From Pseudoneurospora amorphoporcata (Eukaryota; Ascomycota; Sordariomycetes; Sordariales; Sordariaceae): a stretch of DNA of 64,000 bases. The notes beneath the pieces were generated by a model, which saw only the letters and a list, made by a program, of their open reading frames with translations, made no database searches and was not told the origin of the DNA. Both the position numbers and the translations under genes were made by a program. Positions 46,672 through 58,392 of this stretch are shown here, in pieces. The stretch covers positions 124,001-188,000 of the forward strand of contig MU859067.1 in assembly GCA_033297205.1 (NCBI GenBank), read 5' to 3'. Every line of letters begins with the position of its first letter. The first letter of the stretch is position 1.

Positions 46672-48214
46672 ATGGAGGCCCTTTTGGAAGACTTTCCCCA
46701 GGATATTGTCCAGTAAGGCCTGCCGACCCTTCTATGTTATTCCTCTTGCTGCAGCAAGTGCTACGTCCAAGACTTTTCTTTTCCAAGGGTCCTGGCTCAG
46801 AGGCACTACTATACAATCTCCCGAATGTTGCTTTCCTTATAGACAACATCATATTGGGACGAAATGCATTTAACTGACTTGTTCCCGTCTTGAGAAAGTC
46901 CGCTCAAGCTCTTTGACATTGCGAAGAGTGAAAAGAGACTTCTTTACACTTTGGCCCCCATGGTGAGGTATGGCAAGGCAAGTAGCCTCCTCCTCCTCCT
47001 CCTCCTCCTCCTCCTCCTTCCAGCCCCTGATCTGAGAGCTCCCTTTCAAACCTGAAGAGTTTTACAAAAGTATTCTGACAAGCTGTACAGCTTGCCTTCC
47101 GCCAAACAGTGCATGACTATGGCACAGATCTTTGCTGGACGCCCATGATCCTGGCCAAGGAGTTCAACAGGAACCGATTTGCCAGGGATAGCGATCTCAC
47201 CATCTCTACAAACGGCCCCCAGCCTCCAACGGTGGTCCAATTCGGCGCCAATGTTCCCCAAGAGTTAGCCCGGGCATCTACCCTCGTGGCCCCTTATGCC
47301 GGCGGTGTGGACTTGAACTGTGGATGCCCTCAGGCTTGGGCGTGCGCCGAGACCCTCGGTGCCGCGCTGATGGAAAAGCGAGAACTAGTGCGGGACATGG
47401 TGGTTGAGACTCGGGAGTATCTGAGACGAGATGGATGGAACGTTGGTAAGGAGAAGGACATCGACAACCCCAAGGGAAGGAGCGTCAGCGTTAAAATCCG
47501 TGTTCATAAAGACCTAAGGTAAGTGATCCTCAACCCATAAGATCTCAGGAGACAGGAACCAACTAACGCCCACCCCCCAGAAAAACAATGGACTTCATCA
47601 CCACCGTGCTCGGCCCCTCCCAAGACCGACACATCGACTGGCTAACCATCCATCCCCGCACGCGCCAAACACCCTCCAGCACACCCATCAACGTCGAAGC
47701 GCTTGAGATCCTCACCACCACCTTCGGCGACCAGGTTCCCATTCTTCTATCAGGCGACGTCTTCACCCTCAACTCTCTCCCCTTCACCTCCCCCCTCTTA
47801 GACCCAGCCAACACCCCCACCTTCACCAGCAAGTCCATCTCCACCGATAATATTTTGAGGCAAAAACAACAAAGCCCCCTCCTCAACATCCCCAAACTAT
47901 CCGGCCTCATGTCCGCCCGCGCCATCCTTGCCAACCCGGCCCTCTACGCTGGCTACGACGCCTGCCCGTGGGAAGCGCTCGAGACGTTCATGAGCCACCT
48001 AGCGCAGGCGCCGCTGCCGTTCAAGCTTGTGCAGCACCATCTGAGCGAGATGTGTGCTCCAGGAATGGGGCCGAACAAGAATGCGTTGTTGACCAAGCCG
48101 GAAAGGAACGCCATGTTGAGTTGCACGAATATGGTTGATTTGGTGGACTTCTTGGATGAGAAGGCGAGGGAGAAGGGGTATGGGGATGAGTTTGGGATGA
48201 GGAGGTTGGTGTGA
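46672..48214 (+). CDS. dus4: tRNA-dihydrouridine synthase, Dus4 type
   Basis: Exons 46672-46712, 46899-46977, 47091-47518 and 47581-48214 give 393 residues. The spliced start reads MEALLEDFPQDIVHPLKLFD and continues into LLYTLAPMVRYGKLAFRQTV. The TIM-barrel FMN site includes TPMILAKEF, VVQFGAN and the catalytic Cys in NCGCPQAW, followed by KIRVHKDL and TIHPRTR. Dus4 reduces U20a and U20b in the D-loop of cytoplasmic tRNAs. The second intron begins GC, not GT (AAG|GCAAGT), and contains a (CTC)n microsatellite. Without that GC donor the APMVRYGK and LAFRQ segments cannot be joined, so I consider it real. The residue before the catalytic loop and the C-terminal helical domain look intact. Confidence 0.9.
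46985..47018. repeat. CTC trinucleotide microsatellite inside dus4 intron 2
   Basis: About ten CTC units stand between the GC donor and the branch region of dus4 intron 2, forming a long pyrimidine tract. Confidence 0.8.
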
Positions 48215-48735
48215 GTGAGTTGTTTTGGGCGGTGAGATTGACGGATGAGTTGTCTTGGGGTGGTTGGTTATGTAGGTAAATGGCAATTCCTGAGTAGGAT
48301 AAGGGATCGACAATATTGAGCCATGGCCGAGTTCAAATGGTGTTGATCTATAACTTCCATTTTTCGCCGGCAGGTCGTGACATAGCCTCAATCTGCTTGC
48401 CGTAGCCTCCACTAAAGGTGATAATAACCTTACCTCTGTCACATGTATTTTACAGGATATCATACAAATTAACACCTTCCCGATATGACGCCGCGCTCCT
48501 CGATCAGTGGAGCCCCTTTCACACCCACGCGTCTGGCGAAGTGTGATCAAAGAATACCCAGTGCATTTTCCATGCTCGCCAACCAATTCATTCCATGTAA
48601 ATTCAAGAGCGCCTCCTGTAAAGTCCCCCACCGCTGACGCCTGAAACTGCCGACTACCCTACCCTATAAGCCAAAGTGACAAACCCGAATTCGGAGAGAA
48701 CAACTGTGAGATCCTGCGGAGGCGGACACGCAATG
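48215..48735. other. Convergent 3' region, dus4 and cyclin gene
   Basis: 521 bp, expected to hold both 3' UTRs. No gene is seen. A minus-strand open frame at 47999-48631 overlaps the dus4 end and is a shadow. Confidence 0.55.
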
Positions 48736-50507
48736 CTAATTCCCGTTGATCTCCCCTTCATCCTCATCGCTCGCAACGGTCCGAGCTCGCTTCCTCTCCG
48801 GTTCGCCATCCGCCGCCGGATCGGACACGGAGTTCTTACGCTTCGCTCCGGAAGGCGACCGCAGTCCGCTGTCGTTCGGCCTTCCGTCGTGTATCGCCAG
48901 GTTATTGGCGGCTTCTTTTAGTGACGCATCCGAGTCTCCTCTATCCAACTGGAAAGACGACACCGGCGCCTGCTCTGTCCTTGTGTCGAGACCAGAAGTG
49001 GCGCTGTCCGGTTCGCTCTTGATGGCTGAAGCTGTCTTTGCCTCTGAAGAGTCCTTCGTCGCTGAACCATTCTGGGCCGCCGAAGCCGATGTTTCTTCTT
49101 CCCGCTTGATATGTCGTGGCTGCGACCTCTCCTCATCCTCTTCCATTGTGCCGTTGCTGTTGCCGTTAGCACGCTCACGGTCACTGGAGCTCCTAGGGCT
49201 CTGTGTACCGCGGTCTGTCTCCATTGGAGTACCGTCGCCCTCTTGTTGACTGGATGCCGTGCCGAGTCTACGCCTGGTACTTTCGAGGTTGAACGTAGGA
49301 GATGGAGACATTCTGTTATCCTGTTTCCTCAACGGATTCTCCTTGTAGAACTCGGTAATGACTTCCATAGCCATGCAGATCTTGCCCTCGTCCCCCTTAA
49401 GGTATTTCCACCATGCTTCCCCGTCGACGTCGTCAACCTTCTCCTTAAGAATGGAGGCGGAGAAAAAGATGGCACTGATGGCGACATCGCGCGCATTCAG
49501 TAGCAAGGGCAGGACTGTGAGGCACAGGTCGTTGCAATAAGTCCATGCGGCGTTACGGAAGGCCTTGTTGCGAACCAGGTGCTGCTTTTGCTTGAGAGTA
49601 TCTTGCGACTGTTGGCTACCGTCTTGTTGCTGGAGAGGAATATCTTGCTCCAGTGTACTGAGGAACTCGTATAGTGGGTGGTATGGAATTCCCACCATAA
49701 GATCGAATGTCAACTGTTCCAGCATCACTTCCTCGTAGTTGAGAATACTGTCGCGCCACCGCCAATATTCTTTACTTTGCTCGTCGATGATGAGCTTCGT
49801 ATTCTTCTGGGCGACTTTTGCGACCGCGATGATCAAATCTTTCGTTTTCCGGCAGTTTTCTTCTGTCTTGTTCGCGAGAAAGAGCGCTGTGGCAGCGATG
49901 TTCTGCATATTCAATATGGATTAGTCCATGTTGCACATCTTCAAGACTCAATGACCACATCCGGGCTGCTAAAAGTGACCGCCAACACAGGCGACAAAGG
50001 ATAAGCAGAGGACACGAAGAGACATACGTAATGATGGATGCCACCCTTCTCTTCCACCATGCTTCTTCGCATGTAAAAGCGGTGGAAAAAGACGCCGGCA
50101 ACCCACAATGTGATCTGCGGGAGATCGAGCATGATGCCAGCCTGGAAGATGAAGTTAACACCTTTGGCCCTCCTTAAGCGCTCCTCCGACACAGAGAGTC
50201 CATCTATGATGCTGGGTGTGCTCGCTACTTCGTCGGGCGTGAAGTACCACTGATCGGGACGCGCGACCGGGAGTTTTTGGGGGCTCGACGGCGGACGTGC
50301 TGTTGCTGGTGACGCTACGCTCTTAGTGGAGAGCGGCCGAGGAGGTGACGTCCGGGTCGAGTGTGAAGGTGGCGACGGCACGGCAGGGGGCACATCGCGT
50401 CTTCTCGCCGGCGACTTGGACAACCGACTGTCAACCGGCGGCGGAGGCTTTGCCGGGAGCCCGAGAGATGGCGGCTGGTAGTCTTCCCGCGGAGGACGAT
50501 ATGACAT
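48736..50507 (-). CDS. pch1: Transcriptional cyclin, P-TEFb (Pch1/cyclin K) type
   Basis: Minus-strand exons 50507-50028 and 49902-48736 give 548 residues. A Pro/Ser-rich N-terminus (about 85 residues) precedes DQWYFTPDEV and the first cyclin box (about residues 95-220), with RRAKGVNFIFQAG, FFHRFYMRRS and, across the splice, HHYNIAATALFLANKTEEN. The second cyclin fold covers about 225-345. The rest is acidic, low-complexity and ends in a KRAR basic patch and EDEGEINGN. Cyclins of this type pair with Cdk9/Bur1-class kinases that phosphorylate the RNA polymerase II tail and elongation factors. Cyclin L and Ctk2 are alternatives, but the TPSIIDGLS...RRAKGVNFI signature fits Pch1 best. Confidence 0.8.
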
Positions 50508-51231
50508 GATGCAATGCGGTGGTCGACGTTCTGGCTGGTTCCCAGATAAGCGAATCCTCCCCGTGTCGCCCTTCAGATAGCTGTGGCCGAGTTGATGCGC
50601 ATGGGGACTTGAGCTGCCCGGCTGCTGTGGGTTGAGAGTATGGTGACTGGTGTCTCTCGCGTGAGTACCGGTTGGGAATAGAACAATTGAGAGTTCAGAA
50701 TACCGGCACAAACGAAGAAGTCAAAAGTTCGAAACCAACCCAACTCTTGAGAGTGAATTGTGATGGCATCCGCTGCCATTGTTTTATCGCCCTTTATCAG
50801 AATGCCAAGCTTCGCACGATGGACCGTGCGTCACTATTTCCAAGGTGACTTCAGTTTACCATCGCCAACCAACGCGGGCGGCAGGTGTCCCCCCCAGCCC
50901 TGCCCGCGTTCACTGCAGAACAAAGGAGAAGGACCTGGGAGGAAGTATCTCAGCAGGCCCACTTTCCCGGTCAGGTGACCCCCCTATCCTTAACAGGTCA
51001 GTGAGATGCAATCACGACGCAGCTCAAATTATGCATTGAATTCGACTTCATATGGACATCCCATTGTGTTTGTTTATCTACTGAATCCAGATAGCTTCCA
51101 TGCAATCTATCTGCCGGTACTGTCTCTCGACGAGCGGTGAACCAAGCCCTGGCATGTTCACTGGCTAAACGCCCTCCTTGTTTTGGTGCCCCTAGAGGCA
51201 ATGACCAGTCGGGCTTATTTCTACCCTCTGA
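50508..51231. other. Cyclin promoter and prp4 3' region
   Basis: 724 bp on the upstream side of the cyclin gene. The minus frame remains open for 68 codons before the chosen ATG at 50507 but has no in-frame family support, so I treat it as leader. Confidence 0.5.
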
Positions 51232-52953
51232 TCAGGATTCATACAAGCCCTTGGAGTCGTTTCGTCCCCAAAGTTTGACCGTCCGATCATGGCCACCGCT
51301 TACAATCCACTTCCCGTCCCGGCTAACGTCGACACTCGAAACAGGCCCTGTGTGTCCGCTGAGAGACTGGACCAAGGCCCAGTCGTCGGCGGAAAATATG
51401 TTTACCTTGCGGTCAAAGCCTGCCGAAACCATAAAGGTGCCGGATTTCTTGGGAATTTGCATCCCCTTTTCATCCTCGCCAGGAGCCACTCCTTCCAACG
51501 GGTCATCCAACCCCTTAAACCACCGCACGTCGGCCACCGCACTTGTGTGTGCACCGATGCCTCCTATCCTTTCCACTTTCCTAACATCCCAGCACTTGAT
51601 CCAGCCATCAGCAGACGCCGTGAGCACCCTGTAACCGTCCGAGCCCCAGTCCAAGCCATAAATAGGCTTGATATGGCCGTCCTGGTGCCCATCCAGAATC
51701 ATGGCAGTCCGTCCTGTGCGCAAATCCCAGATTCTTCCAATGCTGTCCAACCCCGCGCTCGCAAGTAGCGATCCATCAGTGTTATAGCTGACGGCATAGA
51801 CACCGCGAGAGTGGCCTTCTTGGAGAAGAAGCTCGGTGCCGGTTTCCACATCCCACATCCTCCACGAGGTGTCTTCCGAGGCAGAAGCCAGATACCTACC
51901 CGAAGGGTGGAACTCTACACGACATACTCGTTGAGAATGTCCCGAAAGAGTTCTGAGCGGAGTATCTTGGTTCAGAGACCAGACATGAACCAGGCCTTCC
52001 GCTCCTCCAGAAGCGAGGTTGACCGTATCGGGAGAAACATTGCGTTCGGGCAGTGTAGCTCCAGGCATCCAGCATAGACCGCTCACTTTGTTGGTGTGAC
52101 CCCTCAAGGTCTTCTTTGGTTCAAGGGTCGGGATCTCGATAAGTTTGACCTGTCCGCCCCAGTTGCCAGTTGCAACCATGTTTCCATCGGGAGAAATCCT
52201 CGTCATGCTGATGTGCCGCTCTCCTGCCGTTTGACTGCCTTGTAGCTCAAATCCCTGAAGCTTTTCCTTGATCTCTTTTCGGTGTTTGACATGCGTTCGC
52301 AGCGGAACGGTGGACTCCTTCTTCTGAAATTCGATGCGCTTCTTGGCTCTCGGGACTGAGTAGTGGGCAATGTCGATGCGGGCCTGGAGCAGCTCCGGGG
52401 TTCCAGTGGTATAGAATTCTTCCTCTTGGTCACCGGCTTCGTCATCATCATTGTCGGCGTCCTGCATTTCCACATCGGCGCTTTCCTGGCCTCGCTTCTC
52501 GGCTTGTAGTGTCATGAGTTCTCGTAATCTGTCGCGTCTGTCTGCCGGACCCTCGCCGAAGAGGGTGACGGGCTCGCCCATCTCTCGCAATTTGGCTCGC
52601 ACCCGGCCATCGTCGGTAGGAACGGCAATCGAAGCTGCTAATCGTTTTCGCTCGAACTGTGAGAGGAGTACGGATGCCTTCTCTGGGGCAATACCAGCCC
52701 CAGCACCGGGAATGTCATAGTCGCGATCGAGGGCTAGAAGGCGAATTAGTCGTGGGTCGGAAGCGATGCAGGAAGTCTTTTTCAAGACTTACGAACAGAG
52801 TCGAGATCAATGCCTCCACGATCCTGCTTTAGGGGGTCAGTCCGGGCTCTGTTTGCAAAGTTGAGCAGGTGCCTTCAATGTTGCGAGGGGCGCAAATGGG
52901 GTATGTCTTACCTCAGGCTCGGCCTCCACGTAGGCTCTACGCGACGGATGCAT
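51232..52953 (-). CDS. prp4: U4/U6 snRNP WD40 protein Prp4
   Basis: Minus-strand exons 52953-52912, 52823-52793 and 52733-51232 give 524 residues. The spliced start reads MHPSRRAYVEAEPEDRGGID, then LDSVPLDRDYDIPG. The SFM helical motif (about residues 40-100: LLSQFERKRLAASIAVPTDD and VRAKLREMGEPVTLFGE) is followed by a basic linker and seven WD40 repeats (about 205-520) with GH/WD signatures such as GHTNKVSGLCW and DTSWRMWD. Prp4 binds Prp3 in the U4/U6.U5 tri-snRNP and is needed to build the active spliceosome. Intron 1 ends AAGCAG, a tandem acceptor that could add one Gln. The small second exon (31 nt) is needed because the frame before LDRDYD contains stops. Confidence 0.9.
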
Positions 52954-54424
52954 CTTGCTAAGCTTTTTGGTGGTGGTCGCTCGCTGTAGCGTTTGCACAC
53001 TTGGAAGCGAGTGAAGACGAGTAGTTCGGATTCAGTTGTTCGTTGCTAAAGAACGGTTTGATGCGCGCGAGTCTGGTGTTTTGCTTCCCTTCTTGATTTG
53101 AACTTGGTAGGTGATGCAATCACAGGGAAGTTTACAATGCTGGCGGCGTTGCTGTTGCCGGAGCTCCACTAAAATTCCCGGCATATGCTCAACCCTAACC
53201 CTCTATGATATGTCCCACCGGAACGTTCTCATCCCACGGCTTCCAGTACGACCGCTGTCCTAGCACCACCTCAGATGAAATGGAACTAACCAACGAATCA
53301 TCAAAACGACTTGTCGAACATCCATAGGTACGTACAGTTCCGGTGTTTTGATGTGATGGATTCCCTGTTGGTATCAACCGGTGTGGGTACCTGCTTTGCT
53401 GTCCAAGGTGACAAGGAAGTGCAATCCCAAAATGGTGCGGCCAGTTCCCCCTTCCCAGCCGTCGACCAATGCGGTTAATGACCGCCAATCGAGCCCCAGC
53501 TGCTCGGATCCCCCAGACTCCCAGTTGTCAAAATGAAGATCGGGGTCGGCATTCAGCGGCCTTGGTAGGACACTGCCGTGTGGTATTGGACGGGAAGTTG
53601 GGACCGCCTGACAGTGCAACATGGGGCGATTCCAGGCTGAAAGCTAGAAAAAGCCTGGAAAATGCTGCACTCCCATTTATGCGGGAGACTCTCCATGGCC
53701 AATCACCGATTTTCAGGTGCTCATGCCAATTCCAGTTTTCCTGGGACAACGCCCGCCTTTTCCTCCCTTTCCTCCCACCAGACCTATCTAACCAGGCAGT
53801 CCAGCTAGCCTTTCCGCCCTTCCTGTTGCTCGCCTGCCCGGCCTGCCCAGACCGTGTCACATGCGAACACCTTTGATCGCGGTTGGCTCAATGGCAGGAA
53901 ATTTGGATGAGGCGGGCGCGGGCCCTGGTCTATTAGTGCATGACCCTAGGAGTAGGTAACAACCCCGGTCCAGGCCATCCTCTTCACTGCAGCTGCAAGA
54001 GTCCGGGCTCCATTTTATTTTAACTTCTGCTTCCCACAACTTTCATTGTCTCCAGAGTTGACCTCTTCGTTCCTTCGCACTCCCCCAGCTACAACTTTCT
54101 CCTCTTTTTTTCTTCTTGACACCAAAACCACATCTTACCAAGCCTGTTCACCCTCAATGCATATCGAGAAGACCGTCGACGACAATTCCACTTCCTTCTT
54201 CAAGTACCAGATGCGTGCGATTCCAAGCCACCAAGGACCCAGTTTGACCACCGAACACCGCGCCGACGCCCAGCGACGCAAAGGCGAGCCTTGAATACGA
54301 AGGCCGACAGAGGCTTTGAGGGATTGATCTTGTCGAGCTGTAACGAGCGTTTTCTAGTTTCCCGATTATAATAGATCATACCAACACCATCCCACTAGTA
54401 GCCCATTCAACGACTACGACAAAG
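52954..54424. promoter_or_regulatory. Divergent promoter, prp4 and psk1-like kinase
   Basis: 1.47 kb between divergent start codons. The plus-strand part near 54040-54130 is rich in T and C and could be the kinase start region. An upstream ORF occupies 54157-54294. No other gene is supported. Confidence 0.55.
54157..54294 (+). other. Upstream ORF, 45 codons, before the AGC kinase
   Basis: ATG at 54157 opens a frame that starts MHIEKTVDDN and stops at TGA 54292-54294, 130 nt before the kinase start. It has fairly balanced, coding-like codons. In a nutrient-signalling kinase mRNA such a frame could impose translational control, which is inference. Confidence 0.4.
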
Positions 54425-55996
54425 ATGTTATCTCCAGCGACTCCCGCACTCAAGACAGTGCGTGGCTTCCACAACACCCCGGCTGCATCCGGCGATGAGG
54501 ACTCCGACTGCTGCCTCTCGCCCGACCCCCGTAGGGGATTGACAACCAAGAGCAGCAGAAGTACGCTCATGGTCGACGATGTTGTCAGTGCCAATTGCAG
54601 CCCGGCTTTGAGGCCCGTTCTTTCGCCCGCCATGAGTGGAATCAGCATGCTACGGATGCACCAGGATCTTCAGGCCCTCAGTCTGGACACTGCTGCCTCT
54701 TCACGTGCGAGCTCCATGACGTCGAAGCTTGGTCGTCGTGTTCTTTCTGGTGGCCTGGTCCGCCAAAGCGGTTACAAGCGCAGCAACAGCAGCGGCACCA
54801 GCTCCGGGGACGAGACGGCATCTGTGGCCACCGAGGCCTACGAAATCAACCTCGAGCATGGTTTTGCTGTCGATGGGAGCGTTACCACTACAATTGGATC
54901 TACCGAAGCCGTGGAGATTAGCTCTGAGGGTGGTGTTGCCCGCTCGCAGAAGATGACTGCGAATGATTTTGAGCCCCTGCGATGCTTGGGCAAGGGAACA
55001 TACGGCACTGTCCTGCTGGTGAAGCAACGTGCCACTGGTCGTCTGTTTGCGCAGAAGCAGTTCAAGAAGGCTTCCCTCGTCGTGCATAAGAAGTTGGTTG
55101 AGCAGACCAAGACGGAACGCCAGATTTTGGAAAGCGTCAATCGTCACCCTTTTGTGGTCAAGCTCTTCTACGCTTTTCAGGATCAAGAGAAGTTGTATCT
55201 TATTCTTGAATACGGCCAAGGCGGCGAGCTTTTCACCCATCTGAACACCGAAAAGATGTTCTCGGAGCCGACGGCGGCCTTTTACATGGCGGAAATGGTT
55301 CTTGCCCTGAGCCACCTTCATACCACAGTGGGTGTCGTCTATCGAGACCTCAAGCCCGAGAACTGCCTCCTCGACTCCGAGGGCCACCTTCTTTTGACCG
55401 ACTTTGGCCTTTCCAAGGTGGCGGTTGAGTCTGAGGAGTGCAACTCGATGCTTGGTACCGTGGAGTACATGGCTCCCGAGGTTATCCAGGGCAAGAAGTA
55501 CGGCCGCTCGGTTGATTGGTGGTCTCTTGGTGCCCTTGGCTACGACCTGATGACGGGCAACCCTCCATTCCGTGGAGGGAACAACGCCAAGATCCAGGAG
55601 AACATTGTCAAGCAGAAGCTCATCATGCCCTACTTCCTGACCGCGGAGGCCAAGGACCTGTTGACGCGGTTGCTGCGCAAGGATCCTGCTAAGCGTCTGG
55701 GCTCAAACATGCCCAAGGATCTGGACACTATCAAGAAGCACCGGTTCTTCCGCAAGATCGACTGGAAGAAGCTTGCCGCTCGTGAAATCGAGCCTCCTAT
55801 TCAGCCCATGATTACGGATCCAGAGCTCGCCGAAAACTTTGCGCCCGAATTCACTGAGCTGAACCTCAGTCCAGTTGTTAGCCGTTTCGAGGAGCGATAT
55901 GCGGCTGCCCATGCTAATGACGACCTTTTTGGCGGATTCAGCTTTGTTGCGTCGAACAGCCTCTTGGATGGCGATGGCTTTGGAATGCGCGTCTAG
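54425..55996 (+). CDS. psk1: AGC protein kinase, S6 kinase-like (Psk1 type)
   Basis: A single exon of 523 codons. A Ser/Thr-rich N-terminus (about 180 residues) precedes the kinase domain, residues 182-443: Gly loop LGKGTYGTV, Lys in FAQKQFKK, YRDLKPEN near 307, DFGLSK near 325 and the T-loop SMLGTVEYMAPE. The AGC C-terminal extension follows with a turn-motif-like LNLSPV and a hydrophobic motif FGGFSF near residue 507. These two sites are the TORC1/PDK1 regulatory phosphosites in S6 kinases, and fission-yeast Psk1 is the closest functional match I know. It probably links nutrient status to ribosomal protein S6 phosphorylation. The DFGLSK loop lacks the extended form of PKA, and other AGC subfamilies remain possible. 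Confidence 0.85.
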   Translation: MLSPATPALKTVRGFHNTPAASGDEDSDCCLSPDPRRGLTTKSSRSTLMVDDVVSANCSPALRPVLSPAMSGISMLRMHQDLQALSLDTAASSRASSMTSKLGRRVLSGGLVRQSGYKRSNSSGTSSGDETASVATEAYEINLEHGFAVDGSVTTTIGSTEAVEISSEGGVARSQKMTANDFEPLRCLGKGTYGTVLLVKQRATGRLFAQKQFKKASLVVHKKLVEQTKTERQILESVNRHPFVVKLFYAFQDQEKLYLILEYGQGGELFTHLNTEKMFSEPTAAFYMAEMVLALSHLHTTVGVVYRDLKPENCLLDSEGHLLLTDFGLSKVAVESEECNSMLGTVEYMAPEVIQGKKYGRSVDWWSLGALGYDLMTGNPPFRGGNNAKIQENIVKQKLIMPYFLTAEAKDLLTRLLRKDPAKRLGSNMPKDLDTIKKHRFFRKIDWKKLAAREIEPPIQPMITDPELAENFAPEFTELNLSPVVSRFEERYAAAHANDDLFGGFSFVASNSLLDGDGFGMRV

Positions 55997-56498
55997 ACCA
56001 ACGTGCTCTTACACTTGGTTGGAGAAAAAAAATCAGTTTTCCGATACAGTGTGGCATAATCATCAGGGCTGAGGATGAGCCAAAAGAGGAGGACACTAAA
56101 GATCATTCTCTATCTGGTTTTGACTGGGATTTAGGAGTTAAGAAAGGTATGAAAAAGGTGTTTTTAAGCTGCTGCGCCATGAACCATGGCAAAGGTACCG
56201 GCGCAGGAGGGAAAATATAGTGGTGACGGACCAAAGCGATAACAGTGCTGAGTTCAATCGGTCCTCGGTCCGTTTCTTTTTTTCATTTCTCGTTTCTCTC
56301 GTTTTTAATTGTTGAGTGTTCCATTCAGTTATGGACCAAGACAAATAGACAGCTCAGGCAATAGACTCACGGTTTCCGTGCCGTTGGATATCAAATGCTC
56401 GGTCAAAGATAAGAAGGAACTTGGAGCGTGTCTTGAAGATATCTCGCTTACCACCTTGGCGCAAAACAATCGCGACAACTCATTCCGATAGCAGACTT

Positions 56499-56517
56499 TT
56501 TTTTTTTTTTTTTTTTT
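56499..56517. repeat. Poly-T run, 19 nt
   Basis: A mononucleotide run in intergenic DNA, about 500 bp after the kinase stop codon. Confidence 0.8.
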
Positions 56518-56819
56518 GAGACTTGTCGATATCTGTTCAATGGACGCGCGTCCTCTCAATCGTCAATAGTCAGTCCTTCTTTACGATTTACCAGACGCAA
56601 CAAATCAACAACGCATTTTAGGTACTCAGCCACCACCAACACCACCACCGGCACTCACGCACATCAGCACCGCAGCTCTTAGCCGATAGCCTACCTACCG
56701 TCCCTGCCATCCAACCCCAACGCCCCGAGGTGCCCTCGACGCCCTCGGAACAAATCGGCCAAGAGCCGGAGCCCGAAAAGGCCGCGCGGCTTTTGGGGCT
56801 TTCTAATGCTTACCTTAGC

Positions 56820-56842
56820 AGCTCTGCTCTGCTCTGCTCTCG
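56820..56842. repeat. GCTCT pentanucleotide repeat
   Basis: About four consecutive GCTCT units, a short microsatellite in intergenic DNA. Confidence 0.7.
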
Positions 56843-57662
56843 GGTTTCCCCCTACGAAAGTCCGATTCGAAGCTCCTGCTACCAACCATTGGGGGTGCGA
56901 AGAACGCATGTACATAGGGTATATGCTGTCAAAAGAAGAAAAAGCAAGGAAGATAACAAGCTTTAAGAGGACGACAGTTGGGAATGGATGATCGACAGGG
57001 ATGGCACTTTACCTAACCTTGACTGTTCTACAGATGTAAATCAACTGTCAATGCCACTCTACATCTTGCTATCATATGCATTTCAGTCCTAGGAAACTAG
57101 TTGGTTCTATACGAGGGTGATAAAAAAAAGCGTCACCTTACCGTATCGATGCGTGTACTTGTATGCTTAAACGCACAGAGAAAGACCGGAATGTACCTTC
57201 TCTAATCCAGGAGGGAATTTCTTTTATTGACACGTACCTATACGATATTATATGCATTACAGGTAGGCAGCCGTTGATACCACAAAATGGTCTTCTAGAT
57301 ATGTGTGTTAAACACTCCTGTGTATCCGAATCTGGACTGATGATTTTTCGACACTTTTATCAGTGGCCCTTACCAACAGAAACAAAACAAAATGCCTGAT
57401 GGCTCGGGCTGTGTACTGTGCAACCACGTCAGCTGTAAGAGGTAGGTGCGGGCCGGTATGATACGGACTTTTTTTCCGGTGATGGTGCGGCTGTGCCTGC
57501 GCCGCCGTGGTGGTGTTGTAGAGACACACGGTTACCAACCTAAGTGACTGGTCAGACAGACTTCATCTCTCTTCTCTTTTGGGGTGAATTTTCTGGGGAA
57601 CCAACGTACAAACTGGAGTTCTGAAACAATCGCTCTTGTGTAGCAAGCAGCAGCCAGCGGCT

Positions 57663-57926
57663 TTATTGTTTGTGATCCAGGTAGTACGCCAGGAACCCAA
57701 CTGAGTTGAACCCTTTTCTGATAAGGTATGCAGAGGGGTACACGCACAGAAAAAAGCTGGGATGAGATCCCATGACAGGCCCCAAGTTCCCAAATTTTTT
57801 AAGTTTCTCCTCGAGGACGGACTCCGCCAAGTGCGATAAATCGATTTGCATTCGCGTTCCAGCCATGGCTTGAATGGCTTGGAAAAGTTGTTGCAGCTGG
57901 CGTCGTTCGGTTCGCAAGTCAGCCAT
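57663..57926 (-). CDS. Possible small protein, 87 codons
   Basis: The frame starts MADLRTERRQLQQLFQAIQA, which would form an amphipathic helix, continues with a charged helix (SVLEEKLKKF) and ends in an aromatic, partly hydrophobic tail. I do not recognise a family. Codon choice is mixed, with GC at third positions near one half, lower than in the neighbouring genes, and other overlapping frames exist. It may be a chance frame. Confidence 0.22.
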   Translation of the reverse strand: MADLRTERRQLQQLFQAIQAMAGTRMQIDLSHLAESVLEEKLKKFGNLGPVMGSHPSFFLCVYPSAYLIRKGFNSVGFLAYYLDHKQ

Positions 57927-58392
57927 CAGCCATCAGCATGTGCGACGCCCTGCATTCCACATGGTATTCTGCAAGTCAACATCCACCCAAAATATGTGGT
58001 CGTGACCAAGGTATGTACATCGAATGTGATGTGCGCAAAGGAACGGCGAGGGACTCGTAATGGCTGACAAGCTACATATGAGCATCTTTGTGTGGCCTTG
58101 TCTTCTTTGAGACCACAGCTCCGCAGCTTCACATACGAGTATATGGATGGGTGTCTGCCCCCCACCCTCACGCCCGTCGTTGTCTCAAGACTTCAACGAC
58201 GAGACGGCTACTGTTTGAGTTGGTCATCATCCGAATACTCATGTAACTGTAGCCAACGCAAGTCTTCCTGTCGCCCAGGAACGCTACTTACGATACTCTC
58301 TTTTACAAAGCTCCTTGAACCTTTGTGTAAATCCTGCTCTATATCTTGCCGACTTGAACATACCGTATCCCACAAACTTATCGACCTGAACC

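Larger units (their letters stand above)
55997..58392. other. Long intergenic stretch with simple repeats
   Basis: 2.4 kb between two plus-strand genes. It contains a 19-nt T run (56499-56517), GCTCT pentanucleotide repeats near 56820-56842 and one minus-strand frame (57663-57926) listed separately. No well-supported gene is seen. Confidence 0.5.

Noticed and set aside
52733..52785. Start of prp4 at 52785 within a longer frame
   Set aside because: The first codon there is TTG. The bases 52734-52792 form an intron with GTAAGT, CGACTAAT and TCTAG, and the real N-terminus lies in two upstream exons.
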